A DNA stretch of 64,000 bases from Aneurinibacillus sp. Ricciae_BoGa-3 (GTDB taxonomy: Bacteria > Bacillota > Bacilli > Aneurinibacillales > Aneurinibacillaceae). This document shows positions 17,327 to 27,412 of this stretch, in pieces (within the stretch, counting starts at the first letter, position 1; every line of letters starts with the position of its first letter). The DNA lies in assembly GCF_028421645.1 (NCBI RefSeq), contig NZ_CP116887.1, positions 560,001 to 624,000 of the forward strand, in the 5' to 3' direction. The notes beneath the pieces are model-generated. The model was not told where the DNA came from. It did no database searches and saw only the letters and a program-made list of their open reading frames with translations. Position numbers and translations under genes: made by a program.

Positions 17327-19261
17327 TTATTCCTGAAGTTCCGTCCATTCCTCGAACCGTTCATCAAGTGAGGCTCTGGTTTCCTCAAGCTGCTGATTAA
17401 GCAGTAGGGCCTGTTCATGGTCCTGAAATACTTCCGGCTTGCACAGCTCCGCTTCTATTTCTTCGATACGAGTTTCCATTTGTTCGATCTGCTTCTCAAG
17501 TTCCTCAATGCGGCGTTTCTGCTGCCTTTCAAGCTTCTTCTGTTCTTTACCATGCTGAAACTTCTCTTTATTCGTTACTTTATCGGAATCCCCAGCAGGT
17601 GCGCCAGCATTCTCAACAACGGAACTGGAGGATTCACTTTCTTCTAGCTCTTGTTTTTTCTCCAGATAATAATCGTAATTGCCAAGGTAGGATACAACGC
17701 CGGATGGCGTCATCTCCAGCACGCGGGTCGATATTTTGTTGAGGAAATAACGGTCATGGGATACAAATAGAATGGTGCCTGGGTAATCCTCAAGCGCTTC
17801 CTCAAGAATTTCTTTGCTGAACAAATCGAGATGGTTGGTAGGCTCATCCAGAATGAGCAGGTTTGCTTTCTGGAGCATCAGCTTGGCAAGGGATACGCGC
17901 GCGCGTTCGCCACCGCTCAATTCCCCGACTTTCTTCAGCACGTCATCGCCGCTGAACAGAAAATTACCCAGAACGGTGCGTACGTCCTTTTCCGGCATCG
18001 TTGGATAGTCATCCCATAATTCATGTAAAACTTGTTTGCCGCGGCTTAAATTGTCCTGTTCCTGGTCATAGAAGCCTGGCGTTACACTGCTTCCAAATTG
18101 GATCGCTCCTGACAGTGGTGGGATCTGCCCTACAATCGTTTTTAGCAGCGTTGACTTTCCAAGTCCGTTTGGCCCGAGCAATGCCACCCGTTCACCGCGG
18201 GCAATTTGAAACGATAAACCCTGTGCAAGCACCTTATTCTCATAACCGACGGCCACATCCTGAAGAGTGATGACCTGATTGCCGCTCACCTTATCGATGT
18301 CAAACTGAAAAGATGCTTTTTTTAAGCCGCTGGGCGGCTTATCCATCACATCCATTTTGTCCAGCATTTTTCTCCGGCTTTGCGCCCTCTTGGTTGTGGA
18401 GGCACGGACAATATTGCGCTGGATGAATTCTTCGATTCGTGAAATTTCGCTTTGCTGTTTCTCGAACTGCCGAATCTGTTGTTCCAGCCGCTCGCCTTTA
18501 AGCAGAAGATAATTGGAATAGTTCCCGGTATAACGGGTAACATGGGTGCGCTCTAACTCATAAATCACATTGACAAGTGCGTCGAGGAAGAAACGGTCGT
18601 GTGAGACAACGAGCACCGCACCGGGATAGCCCTGCAGATACTTTTCCAGCCAGCCTAGTGTTTCAATGTCGAGATAGTTGGTCGGCTCATCCAGTACAAG
18701 AACATTCGGTTCCATCAGCAGTAGCTTAGCCAGCGCTAGCCTGGTTTTCTGGCCGCCGCTTAACTGGTTGATTGGCGTGTCATAATCCGCAGGGTAGAAA
18801 CGCATCCCGTGGAGAATCGACCGTGTTGTCGCTTCATACTGATAACCGCCTTTATTTTTGAAATCCTCCATGAGGTGTGAGTACGTGTTCATTAATTTCT
18901 CATGCAGGGCTTCATTGGCTATCACAGCTGGATCTGCAATGCGTTTCTCCAGATCTCTGAGCTCATTTTCCCGCGCTTTAAAATGCTCAAATACGGTGAT
19001 AAGTTCCTGCCAGATCGTCCGATCCGAAACAAGCCCGCTGTCCTGCGCGAGGTAGCCAAGTGTGACGTCCTTCGCTTTTACGATTTCTCCTGTATCCGCC
19101 AGCATCTGGCCTGTAATGATCTTTAGCAATGTGGATTTGCCGGCTCCATTCACGCCGACTAAGCCTACTCTTTCACCTGTTTGAAGTACTAGATTTATAT
19201 TTGACAGCACCGGGTTAGCGCTGAATGATTTTCCTATGTTTAATGCCTGTAATAAAATCAT
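17327..19261 (-). CDS. ABC-F family ATPase (YdiF-like)
   Basis: Soluble protein with two ABC ATPase domains and no membrane segments, typical of ribosome-acting ABC-F translation factors. Domain 1 has Walker A GVNGAGKST and signature LSGGQKTRL; domain 2 has GPNGLGKST and LSGGERARV. The linker between them and the C-terminal charged coiled coil (about residues 570-640, rich in K/E/Q) match the family. The start is ATG 19261 (MILLQALNIGKSF) with GAGGTG upstream; the open frame extends about 108 codons further but that part overlaps fthC and is implausible. In B. subtilis ydiF also lies next to gcp, but there in the same orientation. Confidence 0.93.
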   Translation of the reverse strand: MILLQALNIGKSFSANPVLSNINLVLQTGERVGLVGVNGAGKSTLLKIITGQMLADTGEIVKAKDVTLGYLAQDSGLVSDRTIWQELITVFEHFKARENELRDLEKRIADPAVIANEALHEKLMNTYSHLMEDFKNKGGYQYEATTRSILHGMRFYPADYDTPINQLSGGQKTRLALAKLLLMEPNVLVLDEPTNYLDIETLGWLEKYLQGYPGAVLVVSHDRFFLDALVNVIYELERTHVTRYTGNYSNYLLLKGERLEQQIRQFEKQQSEISRIEEFIQRNIVRASTTKRAQSRRKMLDKMDVMDKPPSGLKKASFQFDIDKVSGNQVITLQDVAVGYENKVLAQGLSFQIARGERVALLGPNGLGKSTLLKTIVGQIPPLSGAIQFGSSVTPGFYDQEQDNLSRGKQVLHELWDDYPTMPEKDVRTVLGNFLFSGDDVLKKVGELSGGERARVSLAKLMLQKANLLILDEPTNHLDLFSKEILEEALEDYPGTILFVSHDRYFLNKISTRVLEMTPSGVVSYLGNYDYYLEKKQELEESESSSSVVENAGAPAGDSDKVTNKEKFQHGKEQKKLERQQKRRIEELEKQIEQMETRIEEIEAELCKPEVFQDHEQALLLNQQLEETRASLDERFEEWTELQE

Positions 19262-19349
19262 TTTAGGTTTCACCTCGTCATATAGTCCAATTTCAGTGTA
19301 TCCTATATAGTGAAAATAAGAAACCAACCCAATCGGAGACGGATAATCC

Positions 19350-19940
19350 ATGGATACAAAACAGCAGATTCGAACCAGAATAATAGAAGAACGGGAAGCG
19401 CTCACAGCAGATGAACGAGCAAGTCGTTCAGAGGCCATCGTTGACACGCTGCTTAGCCTCAAACAGGTTACGTGCGCCGGCAGCGTATTTGTTTTTCTCC
19501 CTTTTAATGGTGAAGTCGATATTGACCGGTTCATTAGCACATGTGCGGAAGCTGGAAAAAAAATATACGTCCCCAAGACATACATAAATGAAAAACGAAT
19601 GCGCCTGTTTCGTTTTACCGGATGGGATCGGCTTATACCGGGCCCCTACGGCATCAGGGAACCGGATCCGGCCCATGCTGAGATGTGGCAGGGTGAGCCT
19701 ATCGATGTTATGATTGTACCTGGTGTCGCTTTTACGCGAAACGGGGAACGGTTGGGGTATGGCGGAGGTTTCTACGACAGGTTTTTGGAGGGACTAAAGG
19801 ACTTGCCTGATCGCATCGCTCCCTGCTTTGAAATGCAAATAGTCGGTAGGCTTCCGGTTGAAACGCATGATATAGTGGTTAACCACCTTGTCACGGAAAA
19901 AACGGTGTATAATTGTTCAAAATTTCGACACGGCATTTAG
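19350..19940 (+). CDS. 5-formyltetrahydrofolate cyclo-ligase
   Basis: Converts 5-formyltetrahydrofolate to 5,10-methenyltetrahydrofolate using ATP. The family motif GERLGYGGGFYDRFL is at about residue 131-145, and the N-terminal substrate-site pattern (KQQIRTRIIEEREAL) and the MIVPGVAF strand fit. The 196-residue length is normal. Folate one-carbon units also feed purine synthesis, but the gene is not next to the pur operon. Confidence 0.94.
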   Translation: MDTKQQIRTRIIEEREALTADERASRSEAIVDTLLSLKQVTCAGSVFVFLPFNGEVDIDRFISTCAEAGKKIYVPKTYINEKRMRLFRFTGWDRLIPGPYGIREPDPAHAEMWQGEPIDVMIVPGVAFTRNGERLGYGGGFYDRFLEGLKDLPDRIAPCFEMQIVGRLPVETHDIVVNHLVTEKTVYNCSKFRHGI

Positions 19941-20026
19941 GCAGGAAGGACAGACAGATGCCCAGCATTATTGTACAATATAGATTACTATCTATTGAAT
20001 ACAGAGTTGAGCGGAGGGTTTAATAA

Positions 20027-20518
20027 ATGTGGAAAATTGGGGTTATTACTTCCAGCGATTCCGTTTATAAAGGACAGAGAAAGAACGACTGCTTCCCAAT
20101 ATTGGAAACGCTTCTAAAAAACAATCTCAATGCGGAAGTCAGCGACCATCGGCTATGTCCGGATAATATAGAGTTTCTAAAGGAAAACATGATTGAAATG
20201 GTGGATCGCCAGAGGGTAGACCTCTTAATTACAATTGGCGGTACAGGATTAAGTCCAGAGGATGTCACACCGGAGGCAACAGCTCTAGTTGTTGATCGTC
20301 ATGTACCGGGCCTGGCTGAGGAGATGCGCCGCTGTGCCATGCAGAATTCACGCCGCGCGCTTCTAACACGCGCAATTGTTGGAACACGCAGCAATGCGCT
20401 TGTCATTAATCTCCCTGGGAGCCTTCCCGCAGTGGAAGAATGCTTCCTTGCTATAGTTGACCAGATTCCAACCGCTCTTAACATCATTCAGGGAAAAAAC
20501 GAAAATATTAATATTTAA
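20027..20518 (+). CDS. MogA/MoaB-family molybdenum cofactor protein
   Basis: 163-residue protein of the MoCF-binding family, which adenylates molybdopterin before metal insertion. The diagnostic motif TIGGTGLSPEDVTPEAT is at about residue 66-82 and NLPGSLPAVEECF near 128-140. GAGCGGAGGG precedes the ATG. Whether it is MoaB or MogA cannot be decided from sequence alone; no other molybdopterin gene is in the window. It precedes tatC by 31 bases. Confidence 0.92.
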   Translation: MWKIGVITSSDSVYKGQRKNDCFPILETLLKNNLNAEVSDHRLCPDNIEFLKENMIEMVDRQRVDLLITIGGTGLSPEDVTPEATALVVDRHVPGLAEEMRRCAMQNSRRALLTRAIVGTRSNALVINLPGSLPAVEECFLAIVDQIPTALNIIQGKNENINI

Positions 20519-20549
20519 CGTTTTTTGACGAAAAGAGGTTGTGCCATCG

Positions 20550-21350
20550 ATGAGCGAGCAGGGACCAGAATTACGGGTGGTTGAACATTTATCGGAACTG
20601 CGCAGGCGTATTATATGGGTTCTTGCAGTTTTTGTGGCAGCCCTTGTCGCCGGTTTTATTGTCGCAGGCCCTGTGATCCAATATTTTAAACGGGCCCCCA
20701 TTGCGGCCGGATTCACCTGGAACGTTTTTGGGCTTGGCGACGGACTTCGCGTATACATGCAATTTGCTTTTGTGATTGCGATCGTGATTACGTCCCCGTT
20801 TATGATGTATCATATCTGGCGGTTTGTCTCACCGGGCCTTCGCCCGGAGGAAAGGAAAGCTGCAGGAGCTTTCATCATCCCGGCGTTCCTGCTATTCATA
20901 GCTGGGCTCCTCATGGGTTATTATGTGCTGTTTCCTATGATCGTCGGCTTTATGAAGAAATTCGCAGTCGATCTTGGTGCCAATACGACATATGGCATTG
21001 CTCAGTATTTTAGTTTTATGTTTAACATCATTCTCCCGTTTGCGCTGTTGTTTGAGCTTCCTATTGTAGTTATGTTTCTGACGAGGCTGAGGATCCTCAA
21101 TCCTATCCGCCTGCGAAAAGTTCGCGGATACGCCTATATTGTGCTTATTATTGTGGCGTCGATGATTTCACCACCGGATCTGATCAGCCATCTCAGTGTA
21201 TTCATCCCGCTTATCATCCTTTACGAACTAAGCGTCATGCTGTCACGGGTTGTCTATGATAAACAGTTAAAGGAAGATCTGGAGTTGGACAAGGAATTGG
21301 ATGCTGTAGATGATGGGCGTAAAATGCCCGGCTCCAGCAATGAAGAATAG
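20550..21350 (+). CDS. tatC: Sec-independent translocase subunit TatC
   Basis: Membrane receptor of the twin-arginine export pathway that recognises RR signal peptides. The N-terminal ELRVVEHLSELRRRI motif and six predicted membrane segments are present, together with FVSPGLRPEERK in the first loop. ATG 20550 is about 11 bases after AAGAGG; GTG 20541 is too close to it. 266 residues, normal. No tatA or tatB gene is adjacent, unlike the tatAC pairs of B. subtilis. Pairing with a molybdenum-cofactor gene is sensible, since many Tat substrates are molybdoenzymes. Confidence 0.95.
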   Translation: MSEQGPELRVVEHLSELRRRIIWVLAVFVAALVAGFIVAGPVIQYFKRAPIAAGFTWNVFGLGDGLRVYMQFAFVIAIVITSPFMMYHIWRFVSPGLRPEERKAAGAFIIPAFLLFIAGLLMGYYVLFPMIVGFMKKFAVDLGANTTYGIAQYFSFMFNIILPFALLFELPIVVMFLTRLRILNPIRLRKVRGYAYIVLIIVASMISPPDLISHLSVFIPLIILYELSVMLSRVVYDKQLKEDLELDKELDAVDDGRKMPGSSNEE

Positions 21351-21372
21351 CAGATTGGAAATTGTGATTAAG

Positions 21373-21402
21373 AGTGCTCCGCATAAGCGGTGCACTTTTT
21401 TT
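21373..21402 (+). terminator. Terminator after tatC
   Basis: AGTGCTCCGC-ATAA-GCGGTGCACT hairpin followed by seven T. Confidence 0.9.
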
Positions 21403-21462
21403 AGTGGATTGGAAAGTATGCGTATCCTTACACATAAGCGCACCTAAGGCTGTCGACCTTCG

Positions 21463-21490
21463 CCTGCGGCTTGGCTACCTTAAGTTTTCC
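21463..21490. repeat. Short dispersed sequence, copy 2 (other copy 5326-5353)
   Basis: CCTGCGGCTTGGCTACC matches CCTACGGCTTGGCTACC at 5326, and the similarity runs on through TTTTC. Both copies lie about 30-75 bases upstream of a protein-coding start. Function unknown. Confidence 0.4.
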
Positions 21491-21562
21491 AATGATCATA
21501 ATTTAAATATTTACATTTTTTTAACTTTTCCTGGGATTTAAAAATGAAATAAGGAGGTAGAG

Positions 21563-21631
21563 ATGAGAGGGGATAAATATAAAGTTTATTTCCAAAATTA
21601 CTATTATAAGATCAATAATCTTAGGAGGTAA
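21563..21631 (+). CDS. Possible 22-codon leader peptide
   Basis: ATG 21563 follows a perfect AAGGAGG by five bases and opens a 22-codon frame (MRGDKYKVYFQNYYYKINNL...). Its last two sense codons, AGG AGG, are themselves part of the ribosome binding site of the next gene, and its TAA overlaps the ATG at 21631. This suggests translational coupling or attenuation. No homologue is known to me. Confidence 0.5.
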   Translation: MRGDKYKVYFQNYYYKINNLRR

Positions 21632-21636
21632 TGGAA

Positions 21637-22788
21637 ATGGGAAAAGCTATTGTGGGAACTTTTAACTCTGAGCCCGAAGCTATTGAGGCCATTGATGGTT
21701 TGAAGAGTCAGGGGTATGATACAACAGATATCCTGGTAATGTCAAAAAACAGAAGAAACCTCCCAATGGTGGCAGCTAAAACAGGAGCAAAGGTTGAAGC
21801 CGGCATGCCTGCAAGTACCGTAACCGACGTTATGATGGACAGCTTTCTGACCATTATGACAGGAGGGATAATGGGCAGCCATTCCGTTAGCCTCACAAAC
21901 AAACTCGTCAATATGGGAGTGCCGGAATTTACGGCGAAACAGTGTGAATCTGAAATCGATCAAGGAAAAATTCTTGTAATGCTTGATACGGATCATGGCG
22001 GTACAAGCCCAGTATACAGCAGCATTTCTGGGGCACGGTTCGGGGCCGAAGAGCAGAGAGCGCTTCGCCTCCATGAGGAACGCATCGATATCACGAAAGA
22101 GCGCGTGATGGTCGGTGAACTCCAAGTGCGAAAAGAAGTGAAGGAGGAAAAAAGAACCGTTCATGTTCCGGTGACCCGTGAAGAGGTGTATGTGGAGCGG
22201 CATCCTGTGTTCAATGATAATTTCGATGGAAGCCCGATTACGTCGGAGAGCGAAATCATACGTGTTCCAATTATTGAGGAACGGATTGAGGTCTCGAAAA
22301 AGCCTGTAGTGGTTGAGGAAGTGATTATTGGAAAACGCATCGTTGAGGAAACAAAGCAGGTAGAGGACATCGTGAGGAAGGAAGAAGCTCGAATTGAACG
22401 TTCCAACGCGCCTGTTGTTGTGGAAGAGATAAGCAACAACACGTTCCGAACAGATTCAATGCCACATGTTCATCTTGAGCACTCTGGCCTTCCTGCTGTT
22501 GAAAAAGATAAAAGTATTGCCGTTTCACCAATGAACAAGAAACAGGAAACCCAGATCACCAATTCGATGTCTCCTGCTGTTGAGAAGGATAAAAGCATCG
22601 CTGTTTCACCAATGAACAAGAAACAGGAAACCCAGACCGAGCATTCGATGTCTCCTGCTGTTGAAAAGGATAAAAGTATCGGCGTTTCAGCAGTTAATAA
22701 AAACCAGGAAAATCACGCCAAGCTTTCTGAATCGGGTACTGGAGAAGAAGATAGAAATGCAGCTTCAGCCAACAAGAAGAAGAAATAA
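21637..22788 (+). CDS. YsnF/AvaK-type stress protein with C-terminal tandem repeats
   Basis: 383 residues. The N-terminal about 115 residues resemble the general-stress-protein 17M domain (AIVGTFNSEPEAIEAIDGLKSQGYD), and residues about 130-260 match the DUF2382/YsnF type with repeated charged beta strands (LHEERIDITKERVMVGELQV, IPIIEERIEV-like). The C-terminus has three 27-residue repeats starting PAVEKDKSI. ATG 21637 is eight bases after AGGAGG; ATG 21631 is too close. A stress role is inferred from the family only. Confidence 0.82.
   Translation: MGKAIVGTFNSEPEAIEAIDGLKSQGYDTTDILVMSKNRRNLPMVAAKTGAKVEAGMPASTVTDVMMDSFLTIMTGGIMGSHSVSLTNKLVNMGVPEFTAKQCESEIDQGKILVMLDTDHGGTSPVYSSISGARFGAEEQRALRLHEERIDITKERVMVGELQVRKEVKEEKRTVHVPVTREEVYVERHPVFNDNFDGSPITSESEIIRVPIIEERIEVSKKPVVVEEVIIGKRIVEETKQVEDIVRKEEARIERSNAPVVVEEISNNTFRTDSMPHVHLEHSGLPAVEKDKSIAVSPMNKKQETQITNSMSPAVEKDKSIAVSPMNKKQETQTEHSMSPAVEKDKSIGVSAVNKNQENHAKLSESGTGEEDRNAASANKKKK
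22492..22734 (+). repeat. 81-base coding tandem repeat, three units
   Basis: Units at 22492-22572, 22573-22653 and 22654-22734 encode PAVEKDKSI(A/G)VS followed by a lysine/glutamine-rich segment. The first two are nearly identical; the third has diverged. Copy number could vary between strains. Confidence 0.85.
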
Positions 22789-22852
22789 CTGTCGGGTATA
22801 GCCTTGTGTAACACACAACAAAATACACAACGGTTTTAATCACATGGGACAT

Positions 22853-22883
22853 GCTGCCAAAGTTTACTGGCGGCCTTTTTTTT
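22853..22883 (+). terminator. Terminator after the YsnF-type gene
   Basis: GCTGCC / GGCGGC hairpin followed by eight T. Confidence 0.8.
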
Positions 22884-22919
22884 CTAGATCTTGATAAAAC
22901 GTTTGAGGAGGAAAACAAA

Positions 22920-23058
22920 TTGGCATTGGATCCGCAAGCAAAAGCTTTTCTCGATCAATTGGCTACTTTAAACGGACCTCGCTTGTCTCAATTGTCGCCT
23001 GAAAAACTTCCCTTTCCGATTTAAATGAGGCGCTCATTAAATGGGACAAATAGAAATT
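22920..23058 (+). pseudogene. N-terminal remnant of an alpha/beta-hydrolase (esterase-like)
   Basis: TTG 22920 behind AGGAGG opens a frame MALDPQAKAFLDQLATLNG, which resembles the start of Aes/Lip-type esterases. It stops after 34 codons. A shift to the next frame near 23005 continues SDLNEALIKWDK to a stop at about 23058. No catalytic part (HGGG, GDSAG) is present anywhere downstream, so the gene has lost its 3' part. Confidence 0.6.
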
Positions 23059-23158
23059 TCTATATGGATGCCGCGCTTCATAACAAAGTGTTTGCCGTGT
23101 ATAGAACATGCATGGGAGGGGTCATAATGGAAAAGGAAATTTTTTTGCAGCCTAGGGC

Positions 23159-23190
23159 TTGCAAAATGGAAACAAAGTGGATATTATAAT
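23159..23190 (+). promoter_or_regulatory. groESL promoter
   Basis: TTGCAA (23159) with TATTAT/TATAAT at 23183-23190 directly before the CIRCE element. The spacing depends on which -10 is used (18 or 20 bases). Confidence 0.65.
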
Positions 23191-23197
23191 AATTGTG

Positions 23198-23224
23198 TTA
23201 GCACTCGAATCGAATGAGTGCTAA
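23198..23224. promoter_or_regulatory. CIRCE operator for HrcA
   Basis: Perfect inverted repeat TTAGCACTC-N9-GAGTGCTAA. HrcA represses class I heat-shock genes at this site. It lies between the promoter and the groES start. Confidence 0.98.
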
Positions 23225-23260
23225 CAAACAATCAAACATGTTACAGGGAGGTTGTTTTCA

Positions 23261-23545
23261 GTGTTAAAGCCACTAGGTGATCGTGTAATTATTGAACCTA
23301 TCGCAAAGGAAGAAACAACTGCAAGCGGTATCGTTTTACCGGATACGGCTAAGGAAAAGCCACAGGAAGGTAAAATTGTTGCAGTTGGCAGCGGCCGTGT
23401 TAATGACAACGGCGAGCGCATTGCTCTTGAAGTTAAAGAAGGCAGCAAAGTTATTTACTCTAAATATGCTGGAACTGAAATTAAATACAATGAAAAAGAA
23501 CTTCTCATTATGCGCGAAAGCGATATTCTCGCGATTATTGACTAA
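23261..23545 (+). CDS. groES: Co-chaperonin GroES
   Basis: Heptameric lid of the GroEL folding chamber. The 94-residue protein starts [11 protein letters not shown] and carries the mobile loop ([15 protein letters not shown] region) and the C-terminal [23 protein letters not shown]. The start is GTG 23261, nine bases after GGGAGG; the longer TTG reading is rejected because GroES proteins begin at this methionine-leucine-lysine. Controlled by CIRCE. Confidence 0.98.
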   Translation: MLKPLGDRVIIEPIAKEETTASGIVLPDTAKEKPQEGKIVAVGSGRVNDNGERIALEVKEGSKVIYSKYAGTEIKYNEKELLIMRESDILAIID

Positions 23546-23587
23546 TCCACTGAGAACTACATTTAATAGATGAACGTCCAAGAGTAA

Positions 23588-25252
<1,665 letters not shown>

Positions 25253-25284
25253 TCCCTCTGGGGATGGCATCAACCCTTTCATCA

Positions 25285-25319
25285 AAAGGACTTCCTGCAA
25301 AAGCGGGGGGTCCTTTTTT
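25285..25319 (+). terminator. Terminator of groESL
   Basis: AAAGGACTTCCTGC / GCGGGGGGTCCTTT hairpin followed by T run. Confidence 0.88.
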
Positions 25320-25339
25320 CGTCTCGACAACGGTTAGGG

Positions 25340-25368
25340 TTGTAGAAGCTTAATTCTTCTGGTAAACT
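25340..25368 (+). promoter_or_regulatory. guaA promoter
   Basis: TTGTAG, 17-base spacer, TAAACT, about 38 bases before the riboswitch aptamer. Confidence 0.55.
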
Positions 25369-25405
25369 ATTTTCGTCACAATTCAACAAATTGGTACTCA
25401 ATCTA

Positions 25406-25472
25406 CTCGTATAATGTCAGGAATATGGCCTGGAAGTTTCTACCGAACAACCGTAAATTGTTCGACTACGGG
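25406..25472 (+). promoter_or_regulatory. Guanine riboswitch aptamer
   Basis: Purine aptamer core: P1 CTCGTA/TACGGG, ATAAT, GATATGG-like AATATGGCC, AAGTTTCTACC, loop CCGTAAA and GACTAC. The base that pairs with the ligand (in GACTA) is C, which selects guanine rather than adenine. It precedes guaA. Confidence 0.96.
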
Positions 25473-25497
25473 ATCAGAACCTGCCTAAGTCTATCAC

Positions 25498-25547
25498 GCC
25501 GGTATTCTGTCCCTGTTTCAGGGAGACAGTATGCCGGCTTTTGGTTT
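25498..25547 (+). terminator. Riboswitch-controlled terminator before guaA
   Basis: Long hairpin GCCGGTATTCTGTC (25498-25511) / GACAGTATGCCGGC (25525-25538) followed by TTTTGGTTTTT. Expected to form when guanine is bound, reducing guaA expression. Confidence 0.88.
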
Positions 25548-25608
25548 TTATGGGTGATAATTGTTAACAATAGAGGTAGAGAATCACACTTTGGAGGGGA
25601 ATTACGAA

Positions 25609-27147
25609 ATGGACAAGCCGAACGACCTGATCGTGGTACTGGATTTTGGCGGCCAGTACAATCAACTTATCGCACGCCGCGTGCGTGATCTCGGGGTATT
25701 TAGTGAACTGGTGCCCTATAATATAACGGTAGAAAAACTTCGGGAACTTAATCCCAAAGGCATCATCTTTTCAGGTGGTCCGGCAAGTGTATATGAAGAA
25801 AATGCACCTCATTCGGACACGCGTATTTACGATATGGGGGTGCCGATCCTCGGTATATGCTATGGGATGCAGTTGATGTCCCATCATCTTAAGGGTAAGG
25901 TTGAAAGGGCGAACATTCGTGAATACGGAAAGTCCACTATCAACATCCACAATAAGACGCCTTTCTTTACAGGCATGGATGATATAGAAACGGTGTTAAT
26001 GAGCCACACCGACAAGGTTATTGAAGTGCCGGAAGGGTTCAAGATTGATGCAAGCAATGAGTCATGCCCGGTAGCGGCTATCAGCCACCCTGGAAAGAAT
26101 TTTTACGGCGTGCAGTTCCATCCAGAAGTGCGCCATTCCGTTCGCGGCAATGAGATGCTAAAGAATTTTCTGTTTGATGTCTGCGGATGCGAAAAAACCT
26201 GGTCGATGGAAAACTACATTGAAATGATGGTCAGCGAGATTCGAGAGAACGTTGGCGATAAAAAAGTGCTGTGTGCACTAAGCGGCGGTGTGGATTCATC
26301 TGTTGTAGCTGTGCTGATTCATAAAGCGATTGGGGATCAGTTAACCTGCATGTTTGTCGACCATGGACTTCTGCGCAAAGGCGAAGCGGAAAGTGTCATG
26401 GAAACATTCTCCCAGGGCTTCCACATGAACGTAATAAAAATCGCTGCAGCCGAACGTTTTCTAACCAAATTAAAAGGTGTGGCTGATCCGGAGAAAAAAA
26501 GAAAAATCATCGGCAATGAATTTATTTACATTTTTGAGGAAGAGGCAGGAAAATTAAAGGATATGGATTTTCTGGCTCAGGGAACGTTGTATACTGACAT
26601 CGTGGAGAGCGGTACGGCGACTGCACAGACGATTAAGTCTCATCATAATGTTGGCGGACTGCCGGAAGACATGAAGCTGAAACTGATTGAACCGTTAAAT
26701 AAATTGTTCAAAGATGAAGTGCGTAAAGTGGGGGAAGAGCTCGGGCTTCCGCATGACATCGTTTGGCGCCAGCCATTCCCGGGTCCGGGCTTAGGCATCC
26801 GGGTGCTGGGCGAAGTCACAGAAGAAAAGCTGGAGATTGTCCGGGAATCCGATTATATTCTGCGGGACGAGGTAAAAAAGAATGGACTGGAAAAGGAGAT
26901 CTGGCAGTACTTCACCGTTTTGCCTGATATCCGCAGTGTGGGTGTGATGGGGGACTACCGGACGTATGACTACACGATTGGGATTCGTGCGGTAACCTCC
27001 ATTGACGGCATGACAGCCGATTGGGCCCGTATTCCGTACGAAGTACTTGAGAAAATATCGGTGCGCATTGTAAATGAAGTGCCCCATGTTAACCGGGTCG
27101 TGTATGACATTACGTCTAAGCCGCCCGCAACCATTGAGTGGGAGTAA
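25609..27147 (+). CDS. guaA: GMP synthase (glutamine-hydrolysing)
   Basis: Converts XMP to GMP using ATP and glutamine. The N-terminal class I glutaminase has the catalytic cysteine in LGICYGMQL and histidine/glutamate in VQFHPEV; the ATP-pyrophosphatase domain has the loop LSGGVDSSV; the C-terminal dimerisation domain ends [16 protein letters not shown] 25609 follows GGAGGGG by about nine bases and gives 512 residues, typical. Expression should fall when guanine is high, through the riboswitch. Confidence 0.98.
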   Translation: MDKPNDLIVVLDFGGQYNQLIARRVRDLGVFSELVPYNITVEKLRELNPKGIIFSGGPASVYEENAPHSDTRIYDMGVPILGICYGMQLMSHHLKGKVERANIREYGKSTINIHNKTPFFTGMDDIETVLMSHTDKVIEVPEGFKIDASNESCPVAAISHPGKNFYGVQFHPEVRHSVRGNEMLKNFLFDVCGCEKTWSMENYIEMMVSEIRENVGDKKVLCALSGGVDSSVVAVLIHKAIGDQLTCMFVDHGLLRKGEAESVMETFSQGFHMNVIKIAAAERFLTKLKGVADPEKKRKIIGNEFIYIFEEEAGKLKDMDFLAQGTLYTDIVESGTATAQTIKSHHNVGGLPEDMKLKLIEPLNKLFKDEVRKVGEELGLPHDIVWRQPFPGPGLGIRVLGEVTEEKLEIVRESDYILRDEVKKNGLEKEIWQYFTVLPDIRSVGVMGDYRTYDYTIGIRAVTSIDGMTADWARIPYEVLEKISVRIVNEVPHVNRVVYDITSKPPATIEWE

Positions 27148-27157
27148 AAGCTGAATA

Positions 27158-27201
27158 ATAACCGAACGAATAAGTTTGATATAAACATATTGTTCGGATT
27201 T
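27158..27201. promoter_or_regulatory. PurBox pair (PurR operator) upstream of the permease
   Basis: Two inverted PurBoxes: ATAACCGAACGAA (27158-27170) and, on the minus strand, AAATCCGAACAAT (27189-27201), the latter a perfect match to AWWWCCGAACWWT. The CGAA centres are 30 bases apart, as in the pur operon. B. subtilis PurR binds such pairs and is displaced by PRPP. The pair also forms a weak hairpin, which is secondary. Confidence 0.85.
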
Positions 27202-27205
27202 GTTA

Positions 27206-27234
27206 TTGACATAGGATGAAAGGCTTGATAAACT
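27206..27234 (+). promoter_or_regulatory. Promoter of the PbuG-type permease gene
   Basis: Perfect TTGACA, 17-base spacer, TAAACT. The -35 begins ten bases after the TTCG core of the second PurBox, the same offset as at the pur promoter. Confidence 0.8.
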
Positions 27235-27329
27235 GTTACCTGTGTTACAGAGAAGTGATAGTGATTAAAGTCTTATCATCCTTTGTTTTTACACGGTTAT
27301 CTATAGAAAGTCATGGCCTTATCAGATTG

Positions 27330-27372
27330 TGGTCAAACGATTGAAGCAAGGAAGAAGCCGAACGTTTGACCA
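27330..27372 (+). promoter_or_regulatory. Inverted repeat in the permease leader
   Basis: Perfect 10-bp arms TGGTCAAACG (27330-27339) and CGTTTGACCA (27363-27372) around a 23-base loop. No T run, so not a terminator. It lies 40 bases before the start codon. Confidence 0.5.
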
Positions 27373-27412
27373 ATGGCTAACAAATAGTTACTTGGAAAGA
27401 AAGGGAGACACA

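Noticed and set aside
19262..19585. Extra 108 N-terminal codons of the ABC-F protein
   Set aside because: They overlap the fthC gene on the other strand, lack family similarity, and a ribosome binding site lies before ATG 19261.
27158..27201. Hairpin after guaA taken at first as a terminator
   Set aside because: It has no T run and is better explained as an inverted PurBox pair ahead of TTGACA.
27235..27412. A second purine riboswitch before the permease
   Set aside because: The GTTTCTACC, ATATGG and CCGTAAA core segments are missing.
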